Source: Marinomonas foliarum
GTDB lineage: Bacteria > Pseudomonadota > Gammaproteobacteria > Pseudomonadales > Marinomonadaceae
Length of the DNA stretch: 45,951 nt
Direction of reading: 5' to 3'
Assembly (NCBI RefSeq): GCF_003337275.1
Contig: NZ_QPJQ01000038.1
Coordinates: 1-45,951 of the forward strand
Within the stretch, counting starts at the first letter, position 1; every line of letters starts with the position of its first letter. The notes beneath the pieces are model-generated. The model was not told the DNA's origin, did not search any database, and worked only from the letters and a program-made list of their open reading frames with translations. Shown in pieces: positions 1-8,447 of the stretch. A program made the position numbers and the translations under genes.

Positions 1-53
1 CAATTTTTAGGGTAATCAATACCCGCTTTGAGTGAAGAAGATTTTTTGTTCAT
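1..53 (-). CDS. possible 5' end of a gene leaving the window
   Basis: An ATG on the minus strand at 53 opens a frame of 17 codons (MNKKSSSLKAGIDYPKN) that runs to the window edge without a stop. It would be divergent from the radical SAM gene. There is no clear ribosome binding site and the piece is too short to recognise, so this is only a possible gene start. Confidence 0.25.
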   Translation of the reverse strand, partial: MNKKSSSLKAGIDYPKN

Positions 54-98
54 CACTATATATTGACATTGGTTGCTCTAAATGGATAGCCCTTATAT

Positions 99-1241
99 AT
101 GCACAGTATATTGAGTGTTGTTATGTCTGCTTCCTTCTCTAATAACAGTAATCAAAAAGGCGATACGTCGCCTTTCAATAACCCTATCAAGGGGCGTGGC
201 ACAGCCAATAATATGGCGGGTCGTTTTGCGATTACGCTGGTGGAAGTAGATGAAAACGACGAAGCCATCGCCTTGTTGGAAAAGTCGTCGCCCAAAACGG
301 AGGTTCGTCATGAACGCGCCAAAAGCATCATTAGTCGCAATTCCTCCCCTGATATTCCTTTTCGCATGTCGGTCAACCCTTATAAAGGCTGTGAACATGG
401 CTGCGTATATTGTTTTGCTCGCCCGACTCATGCGTATTTAGATTTGTCGCCAGGGTTGGATTTTGAAACTAAACTGATTGCCAAAACTAATGCAGCATTT
501 CTGTTTGAAGAAGAACTGGCTCACCCAAACTATCGTTGTGAACCCATTGCTTTGGGTATTAATACCGACGCTTATCAGCCGATAGAAAAACAGCTGAAAA
601 TCACTCGTCGGTTATTAGAAATCGCCTTGGCACACAATCAACCCATTTCGCTGATCACCAAGAGCACACTGATACTAAGAGACATTGACTTACTCACGAT
701 GATGGCAGAGAAAAATCTGATTCATGTGGCGGTCAGTGTGACAACACTCAATAACGATTTAAAGCGTATTTTAGAACCCAGAACAGCGTCTGGAAAAACA
801 CTTTTACAGGTGATTAAAACCTTACGTGAAGCTGGAATTCCGGTTTCGGTTCTTGTCGCACCAGTGATTCCTTTTATCAACGATAATGAGTTAGAAGAAA
901 TCGTCGCTGCTTGCGCAGAGGTTGGCGCGCAATCCATCAATTACATTATGTTGCGTTTGCCTCACGAGGTTGCGCCTTTGTTTTCGGATTGGCTCCACCA
1001 GCATTACCCAGACCGTGCTGAGCATGTTTTGCTGCGTATTATGGACATGCGCGGCGGCAAGCTCTACAACAGCCAATTTGGCAAACGCATGACGGGGGAA
1101 GGTATCTTCGCGGATTTAATCAATCAACGCTTTCATGTCGCACGACGCAAATATGGGCTGGACGACAACCGACTCAGTTATCTCGATTGCCGTCATTTTG
1201 CCGTTCCTCCAAAGGAAGGTGATCAGATGGCGTTATTTTAG
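99..1241 (+). CDS. PA0069-family radical SAM protein (SplB-like)
   Basis: A cytosolic radical SAM enzyme of the PA0069/SplB-related family; the substrate of this family is not established. The iron-sulfur motif CEHGCVYC (CX3CX2C) is visible near residue 100, preceded by the family-typical N-terminal KGRG and by SVNPYKGCEHGC. A TIM-barrel-like body follows, with the LITKST and VSVTTL segments usual in the family. Length (about 380 residues) is normal. The ATG at 99 and an in-frame ATG at 123 are both possible; neither has a good ribosome binding site, and homologues have only about 20 residues before KGRG, which favours 123. The gene is monocistronic. Family assignment is confident, biochemical role unknown. 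Confidence 0.9.
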   Translation: MHSILSVVMSASFSNNSNQKGDTSPFNNPIKGRGTANNMAGRFAITLVEVDENDEAIALLEKSSPKTEVRHERAKSIISRNSSPDIPFRMSVNPYKGCEHGCVYCFARPTHAYLDLSPGLDFETKLIAKTNAAFLFEEELAHPNYRCEPIALGINTDAYQPIEKQLKITRRLLEIALAHNQPISLITKSTLILRDIDLLTMMAEKNLIHVAVSVTTLNNDLKRILEPRTASGKTLLQVIKTLREAGIPVSVLVAPVIPFINDNELEEIVAACAEVGAQSINYIMLRLPHEVAPLFSDWLHQHYPDRAEHVLLRIMDMRGGKLYNSQFGKRMTGEGIFADLINQRFHVARRKYGLDDNRLSYLDCRHFAVPPKEGDQMALF

Positions 1242-1257
1242 AGCGCTTGTCCTATAT

Positions 1258-1294
1258 ACAAAAAATCCTCTAAGAAACAAAATCTTAGAGGATT
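1258..1294 (-). terminator. rho-independent terminator of the chemoreceptor gene
   Basis: Perfect 12-bp stem (AATCCTCTAAGA at 1264-1275 with its complement at 1283-1294) and a 7-nt loop. Read on the minus strand it is followed by a run of six T, so it ends transcription of the chemoreceptor gene. It lies in the convergent gap after the radical SAM gene. Confidence 0.8.
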
Positions 1295-1324
1295 ATAGAG
1301 AACATTCGTTATTTAAAATAAAGC

Positions 1325-2641
1325 CTAAAGCTTATTATTAAACTGGCTGACGGCATCCACTACTTGGTTTGCCCCCATTTCTATATCGTTCATTACGTCT
1401 CCCGCATCATTAGACAATTTAAGCGCTACTTGCGCTTTCTCCATACTGCCTTCGATAAGAGAAACGGCTTGCTCAGTTAGTTTTTTGTTATCACCAACTA
1501 CCTTGATGATTTCTTCCGTAGCCGAACTGGTTCTTGAAGCAAGTTGTCTCACTTCATCGGCTACAACCGCAAAGCCACGACCTTGTTCGCCCGCTCGTGC
1601 AGCTTCAATTGCAGCATTCAGCGCAAGAAGGTTAGTCTGATCAGCGATGCCTCGAATACTTTCAACCAATTCTGACACCTTGGTAGACTGTGTATTTAGC
1701 TCAAAAATCCCTTGCCCTGCGGTACTCATCTGACCAGACAATTCGTTCATTGTCTTAATGGTCGATTCAATTACCTGTTTACCCGTTAATGCATCTGAGA
1801 CATTTTTTTTAGACACGCCATAAGCAATTTCTGAAGTTTCGGAGATCGCAAATTCACGGTTCATCTGCTCAGTAATAACCGTCGCAAATTTAACTACTTT
1901 ATACAGATCGCCACTTTCGTCATGTATTGGGTTGTAGGATGCTTCTAACCATACCGTGTTTCCGTGACTATCTATTCGCTTAAAGCGGTCGGAAACAAAC
2001 TCACCTGAACGTAAGCGCTGCCAGAACTTTTTATATTCTTGCGATTCTGCTTCTTGCGTTTCACAAAACATTCTGTGGTGCTGGCCAACAATTTGCTTTT
2101 TAGAGTAGCCCATACCTTTTAAGAAATTGTCATTCGCAGCTAAAATAATACCATCCAAACTAAATTCGATTACTGCTGAAGAACGATTCAAAGCGGCCAA
2201 CATATCTTGTGTTTCTTTGGCTTGAGAAATAGTGCTTGTTAACTCAGTAGAATAGACTGACAAAGTCACTGAGCCACTTTCAGAATGTTTGTTAGGCTGA
2301 ACAATTGAACGAAACCATGCCTCTTCGCCACTTTTTGTCACCAGCTGTAATGCACCATGCCAGTGATCCTTCTCACTAATACTGGACAGCATCTTTTGAC
2401 AATGCTCTTTTGCTAATGATTTTTTAAGGATAATTTCTTTAATATTACGTCCGACGATATCACTTTTTTCATACCCACAAGCAGTCAAAAAAAGCTGATT
2501 GACCTCGAGGATAGTGCCGCTGGAATCAAGAGAGAAAAATATCATTTCCTCTTTAAGATCCGTTACCGTCTCATGGAAAGAGGATAGCTCTTTCTCTAAC
2601 CCAACAATTTTTTCTTTAAGTTTACTATTAGAAAAAAACAT
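1325..2641 (-). CDS. soluble PAS-PAS methyl-accepting chemotaxis protein, BdlA-like
   Basis: A cytoplasmic chemoreceptor that would signal through CheA/CheW. It has two PAS domains (about residues 30-130 and 145-255; the first contains [14 protein letters not shown], the second [14 protein letters not shown]), then a short MCP signalling domain from about 270. The highly conserved hairpin tip is clear ([20 protein letters not shown] and [13 protein letters not shown]). No transmembrane segment or HAMP is visible, so it should sense an intracellular cue such as redox state or a bound small molecule, as Aer and BdlA do. Domain order and length (438 residues) match BdlA of Pseudomonas. The ATG at 2641 follows a good AGGAAA ribosome binding site. 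Naming it bdlA would need function data. Confidence 0.9.
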   Translation of the reverse strand: MFFSNSKLKEKIVGLEKELSSFHETVTDLKEEMIFFSLDSSGTILEVNQLFLTACGYEKSDIVGRNIKEIILKKSLAKEHCQKMLSSISEKDHWHGALQLVTKSGEEAWFRSIVQPNKHSESGSVTLSVYSTELTSTISQAKETQDMLAALNRSSAVIEFSLDGIILAANDNFLKGMGYSKKQIVGQHHRMFCETQEAESQEYKKFWQRLRSGEFVSDRFKRIDSHGNTVWLEASYNPIHDESGDLYKVVKFATVITEQMNREFAISETSEIAYGVSKKNVSDALTGKQVIESTIKTMNELSGQMSTAGQGIFELNTQSTKVSELVESIRGIADQTNLLALNAAIEAARAGEQGRGFAVVADEVRQLASRTSSATEEIIKVVGDNKKLTEQAVSLIEGSMEKAQVALKLSNDAGDVMNDIEMGANQVVDAVSQFNNKL

Positions 2642-2815
2642 GTATTTCCTTTCCTAAGTTCAGTTCAGCTAACCTTAATGGTGGCCTGTCATAATTTAAT
2701 CAATAAAGCAGAGAACGAAATTTTATACAATAGACGTACAAAAAAACATTATGTAAATCTGTCAATTCAGTTTATAACCGATACTCTTCTCTCTCTTTTA
2801 TTGGACCTTGTTTAC

Positions 2816-3865
2816 ATGCCTAGTGATGACTTTATCGACCTACTCAAACTGCTTATTCGCGCCCCCAGTGTGGTTGGTGCAGAGCATTCATTTTTCCGAG
2901 TGTTACAACGCGAACTGGAAGAACGAGGGGCAAAGGTCACTTGGTACGAAGGCTTGCTGGTTGCCCAAGGTAGCGACCCGTTTAGCACTATGTTTTCGGC
3001 GCATATAGACCGTCACGGTTTGGTGTGTACTGGACCAAATGAATTCCAATACGCGGCGTTTGTTTCGGCAAACCGCACAGATCTATTGAATAACTCTGTG
3101 TCTGAAGAACTCATGACCAAGGTCACAGAGCGCTTCAACCATGAAGAAATTTACGCTTACGAACCTTGGTCTGGGGTTTATCGTGGCAAAGGAACCATTA
3201 AAAGCTCTTATGTTTGTGAATTCCGTAACAACTTGATTTTCGAAACCGAAGGGTTAGAAGGTGTGGTTGCAGGTACGCCAATCGCTTTTAAAGACCAATT
3301 ACACATAGTCGACAATCGCTTAGAAGGTCAGCTCGACAATGTGATTTCAGCCGCAGCTTTGGTGCATCTTTTTGATCATGGTTTCAAAGGCACCGCCTTT
3401 TTTACAGCACAGGAAGAAGCAGGAAAAAGCTGGCGCTATTTACTAGAATGGTTCCGTCGTTTTGGCGGTTCAACCAACCGTTTATTTGTGGTTGATACTA
3501 GCCCGTTCCCGAATCTTGATGCGGCTAACGAGCAGCTTCTGGTACTTAGGGAAAAAGACGCCAACGCCACATTCAACAAAGACAGTACAAAACTTCTTGA
3601 AGAGCTGTGCGAGAAAAACAACATCAGTTACTTATATAAAAACCGTTACGTAGAAAATGAAAACGCCAAACGAGCTGAGCAAGGCCTGCAACCAAGCTCC
3701 CTTGGAAGTACCGAACTTGGCCGTATTATCGCCGCATCAAATGGCTTGGTAGATGGCACAACGATTCAAATCCCAACTATTGGTTACCACACAATGCATG
3801 AGTCGGCAGCAGTGGAATCCGTGGATGCGTTTCTGGATATGCTAAAAGTTGTATCAAATATTTAG
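2816..3865 (+). CDS. M42-like metallo-aminopeptidase
   Basis: A predicted cytosolic zinc or cobalt peptidase of the M42 (glutamyl aminopeptidase/endoglucanase-like) type, related to M20. Visible landmarks are the metal-binding AHIDRHG (His63, Asp65), LEGQLDNVISAAAL corresponding to the bridging-Asp motif, FFTAQEEAG with the catalytic Glu pair, FVVDTS, and a C-terminal His in GYHTMHESAAVESVDAF. The motifs diverge somewhat from classic M42 (DN instead of DD at the bridging Asp), so the substrate is open. The start at 2816 (MPSDDF) is chosen because the 46 in-frame codons upstream look non-coding; no strong ribosome binding site is visible. Monocistronic, ended by a terminator at 3901. Confidence 0.75.
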   Translation: MPSDDFIDLLKLLIRAPSVVGAEHSFFRVLQRELEERGAKVTWYEGLLVAQGSDPFSTMFSAHIDRHGLVCTGPNEFQYAAFVSANRTDLLNNSVSEELMTKVTERFNHEEIYAYEPWSGVYRGKGTIKSSYVCEFRNNLIFETEGLEGVVAGTPIAFKDQLHIVDNRLEGQLDNVISAAALVHLFDHGFKGTAFFTAQEEAGKSWRYLLEWFRRFGGSTNRLFVVDTSPFPNLDAANEQLLVLREKDANATFNKDSTKLLEELCEKNNISYLYKNRYVENENAKRAEQGLQPSSLGSTELGRIIAASNGLVDGTTIQIPTIGYHTMHESAAVESVDAFLDMLKVVSNI

Positions 3866-3900
3866 CCTTTATTAATTTTGACTAGCAATACATAAAAACC

Positions 3901-3935
3901 CCGTTTCGACTTTTAAATTCGAAACGGTTTTTTTT
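3901..3935 (+). terminator. rho-independent terminator after the M42-like peptidase
   Basis: A 9-bp stem (CCGTTTCGA / TCGAAACGG) with a 9-nt loop, followed by eight T on the plus strand. A-rich sequence on the other side means it may also work for the convergent hydrolase gene. Confidence 0.85.
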
Positions 3936-3987
3936 ATCTACCCAAAAATGAATCTCTAGGTTATTGGAGTCTTAAGCTTCATAGCGT

Positions 3988-4938
3988 TCAGTGTTTACTT
4001 TCCACGTAAGCCTGTTTACTGGCAAAAGCTTGCAGAGCTTCACAAGCTTGCTCCCATGCATTGTCATCCTCATATAAAGCTGATTTTAAATACGCTGCTG
4101 TCATTTTTTGAGTAATGGCGAGACGATCAGGATCTTCGTCATCGGTTTCTTTTGCGTCATAACCGGCAATACCACCTAGGCCATGTTTGCCGCCCATTAA
4201 CGTCAGCAAAAAATCGCTGCCCGGAGCAATGTGATATGGATCGGCATGCCAGTCTGCGTTACGAGTTGTGAAGTGCGGACTAAGGTCTTGATCACCATAC
4301 ACTACTAAGTTTTTTGTGGTCATTGATGAATAATTTGGATTAATTTCAGGGAACCTTTCTCTTGCTGATTCAATTAAATCATCTCCTCCTTTGCCCACAG
4401 CCGCTAATAGAACTCCCACTTTGATACGCTGATCTAATACGCTGCTTATATGTGGTAACGTCATGCCCATTAACATGGCCGCTGTCATCGCCCCTGCAGA
4501 GTGCCCTACGATCGCGATACGCTCTTTATCTAATCGGCCAGAAAGACTAACTATATCACGCTCAATTTGCGCCAAACTGTCTAAAATAGTTTTCATTTCA
4601 AGCACTCTTTCATTGAGAAAAAGTGGCGCATCTGGGTGAGTATTGTCGAGACCACCCACTCTTGAACTTGCATGAGTAGGTTGAATAACGGCAAAACCTT
4701 GCTCAGCGTAATAGTTTACCAGTGGGGCGTAACCATCTTTAGAAGGCAGGTACGACGATGGACCATGACCATGAGAAAGTAAGATAATTGGAATATCCTC
4801 GCCACTTACTGGCAGGGTAATTCTGAGCTCAAGCGGTGTTTCACGACCTTCAATGGTTAGGGCAATCGGGCTAATCGACAGAGTAAGTTGACGATTAGAC
4901 TCTGGGATATTCTTAGATTCGGTAACGAGATTATTCAT
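3988..4938 (-). CDS. alpha/beta hydrolase, dienelactone-hydrolase-like
   Basis: A serine hydrolase of the alpha/beta fold. The nucleophile elbow is GHSAG (IAIVGHSAGAMTAAM, around residue 146); the oxyanion region is ILLSHGHGPSSY, and later VVYGDQDLSPHF and GGKHGLGGI supply a plausible Asp and the His of the triad. It resembles predicted dienelactone hydrolases and platelet-activating-factor acetylhydrolase-like enzymes; no signal peptide is visible, so it should be cytosolic. The ATG at 4938 is preceded by AAGGAGC. It is divergent from an AraC-family gene across 95 bases, which suggests that regulator controls it. The substrate cannot be told from the sequence. Confidence 0.85.
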   Translation of the reverse strand: MNNLVTESKNIPESNRQLTLSISPIALTIEGRETPLELRITLPVSGEDIPIILLSHGHGPSSYLPSKDGYAPLVNYYAEQGFAVIQPTHASSRVGGLDNTHPDAPLFLNERVLEMKTILDSLAQIERDIVSLSGRLDKERIAIVGHSAGAMTAAMLMGMTLPHISSVLDQRIKVGVLLAAVGKGGDDLIESARERFPEINPNYSSMTTKNLVVYGDQDLSPHFTTRNADWHADPYHIAPGSDFLLTLMGGKHGLGGIAGYDAKETDDEDPDRLAITQKMTAAYLKSALYEDDNAWEQACEALQAFASKQAYVESKH

Positions 4939-5033
4939 AAAAGCTCCTTAAGCGATTGAGGTGTTAACTCTATCTAAAGGTGCATGTACAATATATAATG
5001 AAAAATCCACATAACATTACCAATAGTATTTAA

Positions 5034-5972
5034 ATGATAGATCCTCTTTCGAGTATTGTGACCCTATTGCAACCAAAAGCCGCTTTTTCCAAGGTAGTCC
5101 ATGCCGCAGGCAAGTGGCGTATTAGACGCGAAGAAATCGGTAATCCGTTCTATTGTGTTGTGCTAGAGGGAAATTGCGAGTTCACATTAAAAGGCGAAGA
5201 ATCGATTTATCTAACCGCTGGCGATTTTGTCCTTGTTCCTGAAGCACATGCTTTTACGGTAGCCAGCAGTCATCCTCTAGCACTGACAGAAGCCGATACT
5301 GTGCCCATTAAAACGGCTGCTAGTACCTATTTTGTAGGTGAAGCAGAGCAAGAGTTGAATGCGCATTTACTTATTGGCCATTGTCAATTTGAGGCGCCAG
5401 ATTCAAAAATACTGGTATCGCTTCTTCCGAAACTTGTTCACCTGCGCGAAGCAAAAAGACTCACCACGCTGGTAGAGCTTGTTATTGAGGAATCCTTGGC
5501 GCAACGCCCCGGCCGTGATTCTGTATTGGCTCGATTATTAGAAATTCTGCTGATTGAAGCTTTTAGAACGAAGATGGACACGCCAGAGGTTCCTGGTTTG
5601 TTAGTCGGTTTAGCCGATGAACGGCTTGCCATTGCGATCCGAAAAATTCATCAAGATGTGAGTCAATCATGGACGATCGATGAATTAGCAAAGGAGGCCT
5701 CATTGTCCCGCTCCGCTTTTTTTCAACGCTTTAGCAAAGCTGTGGGTTGTACACCAATGGAATATGTCATTGCATGGCGTATGGCGATTGCGAAAGATCT
5801 TTTAAGGCGCCAAAAGTATACTATGGCCACTATTGCCGAAAGGATAGGTTACCAATCTGCCAGTGCGTTTAGCTCTGCTTTTAGCAAACATACTGGTCAA
5901 CCTCCGTCGAAATTTTTGCTTGAAAATAACCTTGCAGTTAGAGCCAGTAACATCGAGTTTGTGTCAGAGTAA
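5034..5972 (+). CDS. AraC-family regulator with cupin sensor domain
   Basis: A transcription regulator of the AraC family with an N-terminal cupin_6-type domain (about residues 15-190; GNPFYCVVLEGNCEFTLKG and AGDFVLVPEAHAFTV) and a C-terminal double helix-turn-helix (about 205-300; WTIDELAKEASLSRSAFFQR and MATIAERIGYQSASAFSSAF). This layout is common in regulators sitting next to oxidoreductases or hydrolases, and here the divergent alpha/beta hydrolase is the likely target. The effector is unknown. The ATG at 5034 has no strong ribosome binding site. Confidence 0.9.
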   Translation: MIDPLSSIVTLLQPKAAFSKVVHAAGKWRIRREEIGNPFYCVVLEGNCEFTLKGEESIYLTAGDFVLVPEAHAFTVASSHPLALTEADTVPIKTAASTYFVGEAEQELNAHLLIGHCQFEAPDSKILVSLLPKLVHLREAKRLTTLVELVIEESLAQRPGRDSVLARLLEILLIEAFRTKMDTPEVPGLLVGLADERLAIAIRKIHQDVSQSWTIDELAKEASLSRSAFFQRFSKAVGCTPMEYVIAWRMAIAKDLLRRQKYTMATIAERIGYQSASAFSSAFSKHTGQPPSKFLLENNLAVRASNIEFVSE

Positions 5973-6022
5973 AACGAGCTTTAGTTACACTTATTTAAAA
6001 AAGCAGATTTAGAAAGCCAAGA

Positions 6023-6060
6023 AAATCCCGTTTCGATATGTCAATTCAAACGGGATTTTT
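6023..6060. terminator. hairpin terminator between convergent araC-type and mesD genes
   Basis: Perfect 11-bp stem AAATCCCGTTT / AAACGGGATTT with a 14-nt loop. On the plus strand it runs into five T; on the minus strand the T tract is weaker. It sits between two convergent genes and probably serves both. Confidence 0.75.
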
Positions 6061-6074
6061 ACGATTGAGGCCAA

Positions 6075-7142
6075 TTAATTCGACAACAAAGCCAGCTCTT
6101 TTCGAATAATGTCTGCGCCAGCATTCAAGGCATGTAGTTTGCTTCTTGCCACAGCATGAGGCAGCGGAGCCATGCCACAGTTAGTACAAGGGTAGAGCTT
6201 GTCTGCATCGACAAACTGCAATGCTTTGCGCAAAGTATTGGCCACTTCTTCTGGTGTCTCAATGGCATGATTTGCTACGTCGATTGCGCCAACCATGACT
6301 TTCTTACCGCGAATCAGCTCAAGCAACTCCATGGGCACATGCGAGTTATGGCATTCAAGCGAAATAATATCGATGCTGGATTGTTGCAGCTTAGGGAAGG
6401 CTTCTTCATATTGTCGCCATTCAGACCCAAGCGTCTTTTTCCAATCCGTATTGGCTTTAATGCCGTAGCCATAACAAATATGTACTGCGGTTTCGCATTT
6501 GAGGCCTTCAATAGCTCTTTCTAACGTTGCGATGCCCCAATCGTTCACATCATCAAAAAACACATTAAACGCGGGCTCATCAAATTGGATGATATCCACA
6601 CCAGCCGCTTCTAACTCTTTGGCTTCTTGATTAAGGATTTTGGCAAATTCCCATGCGAGCTTTTCTCGGCTTTTATAATGATCATCGTAAAGCGTATCAA
6701 TCATGGTCATTGGGCCTGGCAGCGCCCATTTAATCGGCTGCTTAGTTTGCTGACGCAAAAATTTAGCATCTTCAACAAACACTGGCTTGATACGACTAAC
6801 AGGACCAACGACAGTAGGTACGCTCGCGTCATAGCGATCACGAATTCTTACTGTCTGACGGTTCTCAAAATCAACGCCGCTAAGATGCTCAATAAAAGTG
6901 GTAACAAAGTGTTGGCGCGTTTGTTCACCGTCACTGACAATATCAATGCCCGCTTGCTGTTGCTCTTGAAGCGAGATACGCAGTGCATCCTGTTTGCCGT
7001 CAACTAATTGATCACCCTCCAATTTCCAAGGGGACCAAAGGGTTTCTGGCTCTGCAAGCCATGTGGGCTTCGGTAAGCTGCCTGCTGTTGAAGTCGGTAG
7101 CAGTGTGTTGTTAGCAACTGTTTTTTCAATATCTGTTTTCAT
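6075..7142 (-). CDS. mesD: MesD-type core methionine synthase (MetE C-terminal-like)
   Basis: A 355-residue protein corresponding to the catalytic half of cobalamin-independent methionine synthase, without the N-terminal MetE repeat that binds folate. It should transfer a methyl group to homocysteine in methionine synthesis. The fold shows STAGSLPKP at the N-terminus, IVSDGEQTR, WALPGPMTM and IIQFDEPAFN. Likely zinc ligands are in VHICYGYG (about residue 220) and YPCTNCGMAP (Cys319/Cys322). Known from the family: MesD enzymes use no methyl-folate and depend on the partner MesX (DUF1852) and oxygen. The DUF1852 gene lies 58 bases upstream on the same strand, which supports MesD rather than the other core-MetE families. 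No strong ribosome binding site is visible before the ATG at 7142. Confidence 0.88.
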   Translation of the reverse strand: MKTDIEKTVANNTLLPTSTAGSLPKPTWLAEPETLWSPWKLEGDQLVDGKQDALRISLQEQQQAGIDIVSDGEQTRQHFVTTFIEHLSGVDFENRQTVRIRDRYDASVPTVVGPVSRIKPVFVEDAKFLRQQTKQPIKWALPGPMTMIDTLYDDHYKSREKLAWEFAKILNQEAKELEAAGVDIIQFDEPAFNVFFDDVNDWGIATLERAIEGLKCETAVHICYGYGIKANTDWKKTLGSEWRQYEEAFPKLQQSSIDIISLECHNSHVPMELLELIRGKKVMVGAIDVANHAIETPEEVANTLRKALQFVDADKLYPCTNCGMAPLPHAVARSKLHALNAGADIIRKELALLSN

Positions 7143-7200
7143 AATAAAGAATGCCGTTTATTAAATGTAATGTTTGAAAAATAACCATTAAGGGTCGCGT

Positions 7201-8175
7201 TTATGCGCAATTAGCAGACCACTGCTCAAGTACCTTTTGATATGGCTTTATAAAATTCTGCTCAGCAAATTTGCCTTGTTCACTCGCCAACTGACTGCGT
7301 TCTTCACGGTCATAAACAATTTGCGTTAAAGAATGATCGAGGTTTTTTAAGTTAGGTTGATAGCTCTTTCCAGCAACCGCGTTGGCGTTGTAAATTTCTG
7401 GCCGGTAGATTTTCTGGAAGGTCTCCATCGTGCTGATGGTGCCAATAAGCTCAAGGTTGGTGTAGTCGTTAAGCAAGTCACCCACAAAATAAAAAGCCAA
7501 TGGCGCAGCGCTGTTGGCAGGCATAAAGTATCGAACCTGTAAGCCCATTTTCTGAAAGTATTGCTCGGTCAAAGAGGTGCCATTTGGTTGATATTCTACC
7601 CCCAGAACTGGGTGCTGATTTCCTGTACGCTGGTACGTTTTATTGTCTGAAACACTCAGACAAATAACAGGTGGCTTAGTAAAACTTTCCTTGAAGCTGT
7701 CCGACGTCACAAAACTTTTAAAGAGCTTTCCATGTAACTCACCGAAGTTATCAGGAATACTAAATTCAGCTTGGTCTTTGTTGTGGTTTGGCAGCAAGAC
7801 GCTGAAGTCATAATCACGCACATAAGAAGAGAAATTGTTTCCTACAATGCCTTCGATACGCTGCTCAGTGTGATGATCAAAAATATTCGTCTTTAAGATT
7901 TCAATGGTTGGAAAGGACTGGCCCTTTCCTTCAATATCAACATCAACCGAAATGATTTCAAGTTCAACAGAGTAACGATTTCCCTCTGTATTATCCCAAT
8001 GCGCCAGCGCATTAAAACGGTTGTTAATCATCCTCAATGCGTCACGAAGATTTTCTTGTCGTCTCTCTCCTCTAGCCAAGTTCGCAAAGTTCGTTGTGAT
8101 GCGTGTATTGTCTGCAGGGCGGTAGTTTTCATCGAAGCAAATACGCTTAATAGTAAAGATAAAATCGTTGCTCAT
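7201..8175 (-). CDS. mesX: MesX (DUF1852), partner of MesD methionine synthase
   Basis: A DUF1852 protein of 324 residues, beginning MSNDFIFTIK and containing the family-typical NTRITTNFANLARGE and NRFNALAHWDN. DUF1852 members were named MesX because they are needed together with MesD for methionine synthesis; the way they supply the methyl group, apparently with oxygen, is not fully understood. The start at 8175 is chosen because GAGGT lies just upstream and homologues start here. The frame stays open for 42 more codons up to 8301 (beginning MIMIAYKC), but that part has no counterpart in the family as I know it. It is the first gene of the mesX-mesD pair, with a MetR-type box at 8331 upstream. 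Confidence 0.88.
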   Translation of the reverse strand: MSNDFIFTIKRICFDENYRPADNTRITTNFANLARGERRQENLRDALRMINNRFNALAHWDNTEGNRYSVELEIISVDVDIEGKGQSFPTIEILKTNIFDHHTEQRIEGIVGNNFSSYVRDYDFSVLLPNHNKDQAEFSIPDNFGELHGKLFKSFVTSDSFKESFTKPPVICLSVSDNKTYQRTGNQHPVLGVEYQPNGTSLTEQYFQKMGLQVRYFMPANSAAPLAFYFVGDLLNDYTNLELIGTISTMETFQKIYRPEIYNANAVAGKSYQPNLKNLDHSLTQIVYDREERSQLASEQGKFAEQNFIKPYQKVLEQWSANCA

Positions 8176-8330
8176 GGTGACCTCGTATCCTATTTTCTGA
8201 AGTGAAATAAGGATCTCTTCCTTGTTCTCACTTGCCAGTTTTTGATTATTGGCGATCTGTCTAATGACTCTATGAGTACATTTATACGCAATCATAATCA
8301 TGAATAAAAATGAATTAAATTTATATTAAT

Positions 8331-8343
8331 TGAATTTAATTCA
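8331..8343. promoter_or_regulatory. perfect MetR-type box upstream of mesX
   Basis: The 13-mer TGAATTTAATTCA fits the MetR consensus TGAA-N5-TTCA exactly. It also forms the right arm of a larger inverted repeat (8311-8320 with 8334-8343). It lies 156 bases upstream of the chosen mesX start, where an activator of a methionine gene would be expected. The region is very AT-rich, so chance occurrence is possible. No metR gene is in the window. Confidence 0.5.
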
Positions 8344-8414
8344 TTTAATAAGATAGATGAGACTCAGGATTGGGAGTGGTAAGTAACGACTAGGATAGGA
8401 TATTCAAAGACAAG

Positions 8415-8434
8415 AACGCCCCAAGTAGGGCGTT
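8415..8434 (-). terminator. possible weak terminator after the lipoprotein gene
   Basis: A 7-bp stem AACGCCC / GGGCGTT with a 6-nt loop lies just past the stop of the minus-strand lipoprotein gene. The T tract that follows on the minus strand is poor (CTTGTCTTTG), so termination is only suggested. Confidence 0.4.
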
Positions 8435-8447
8435 ATATTCTCGGGTG

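Noticed and set aside
93..431. Open frame of 112 codons on the minus strand opposite the radical SAM gene
   Set aside because: It lies opposite a strongly conserved enzyme gene, has no ribosome binding site and no recognisable protein features.
1135..1341. Plus-strand frame of 68 codons at the end of the radical SAM gene
   Set aside because: It overlaps the real gene in another frame and runs through the terminator hairpin.
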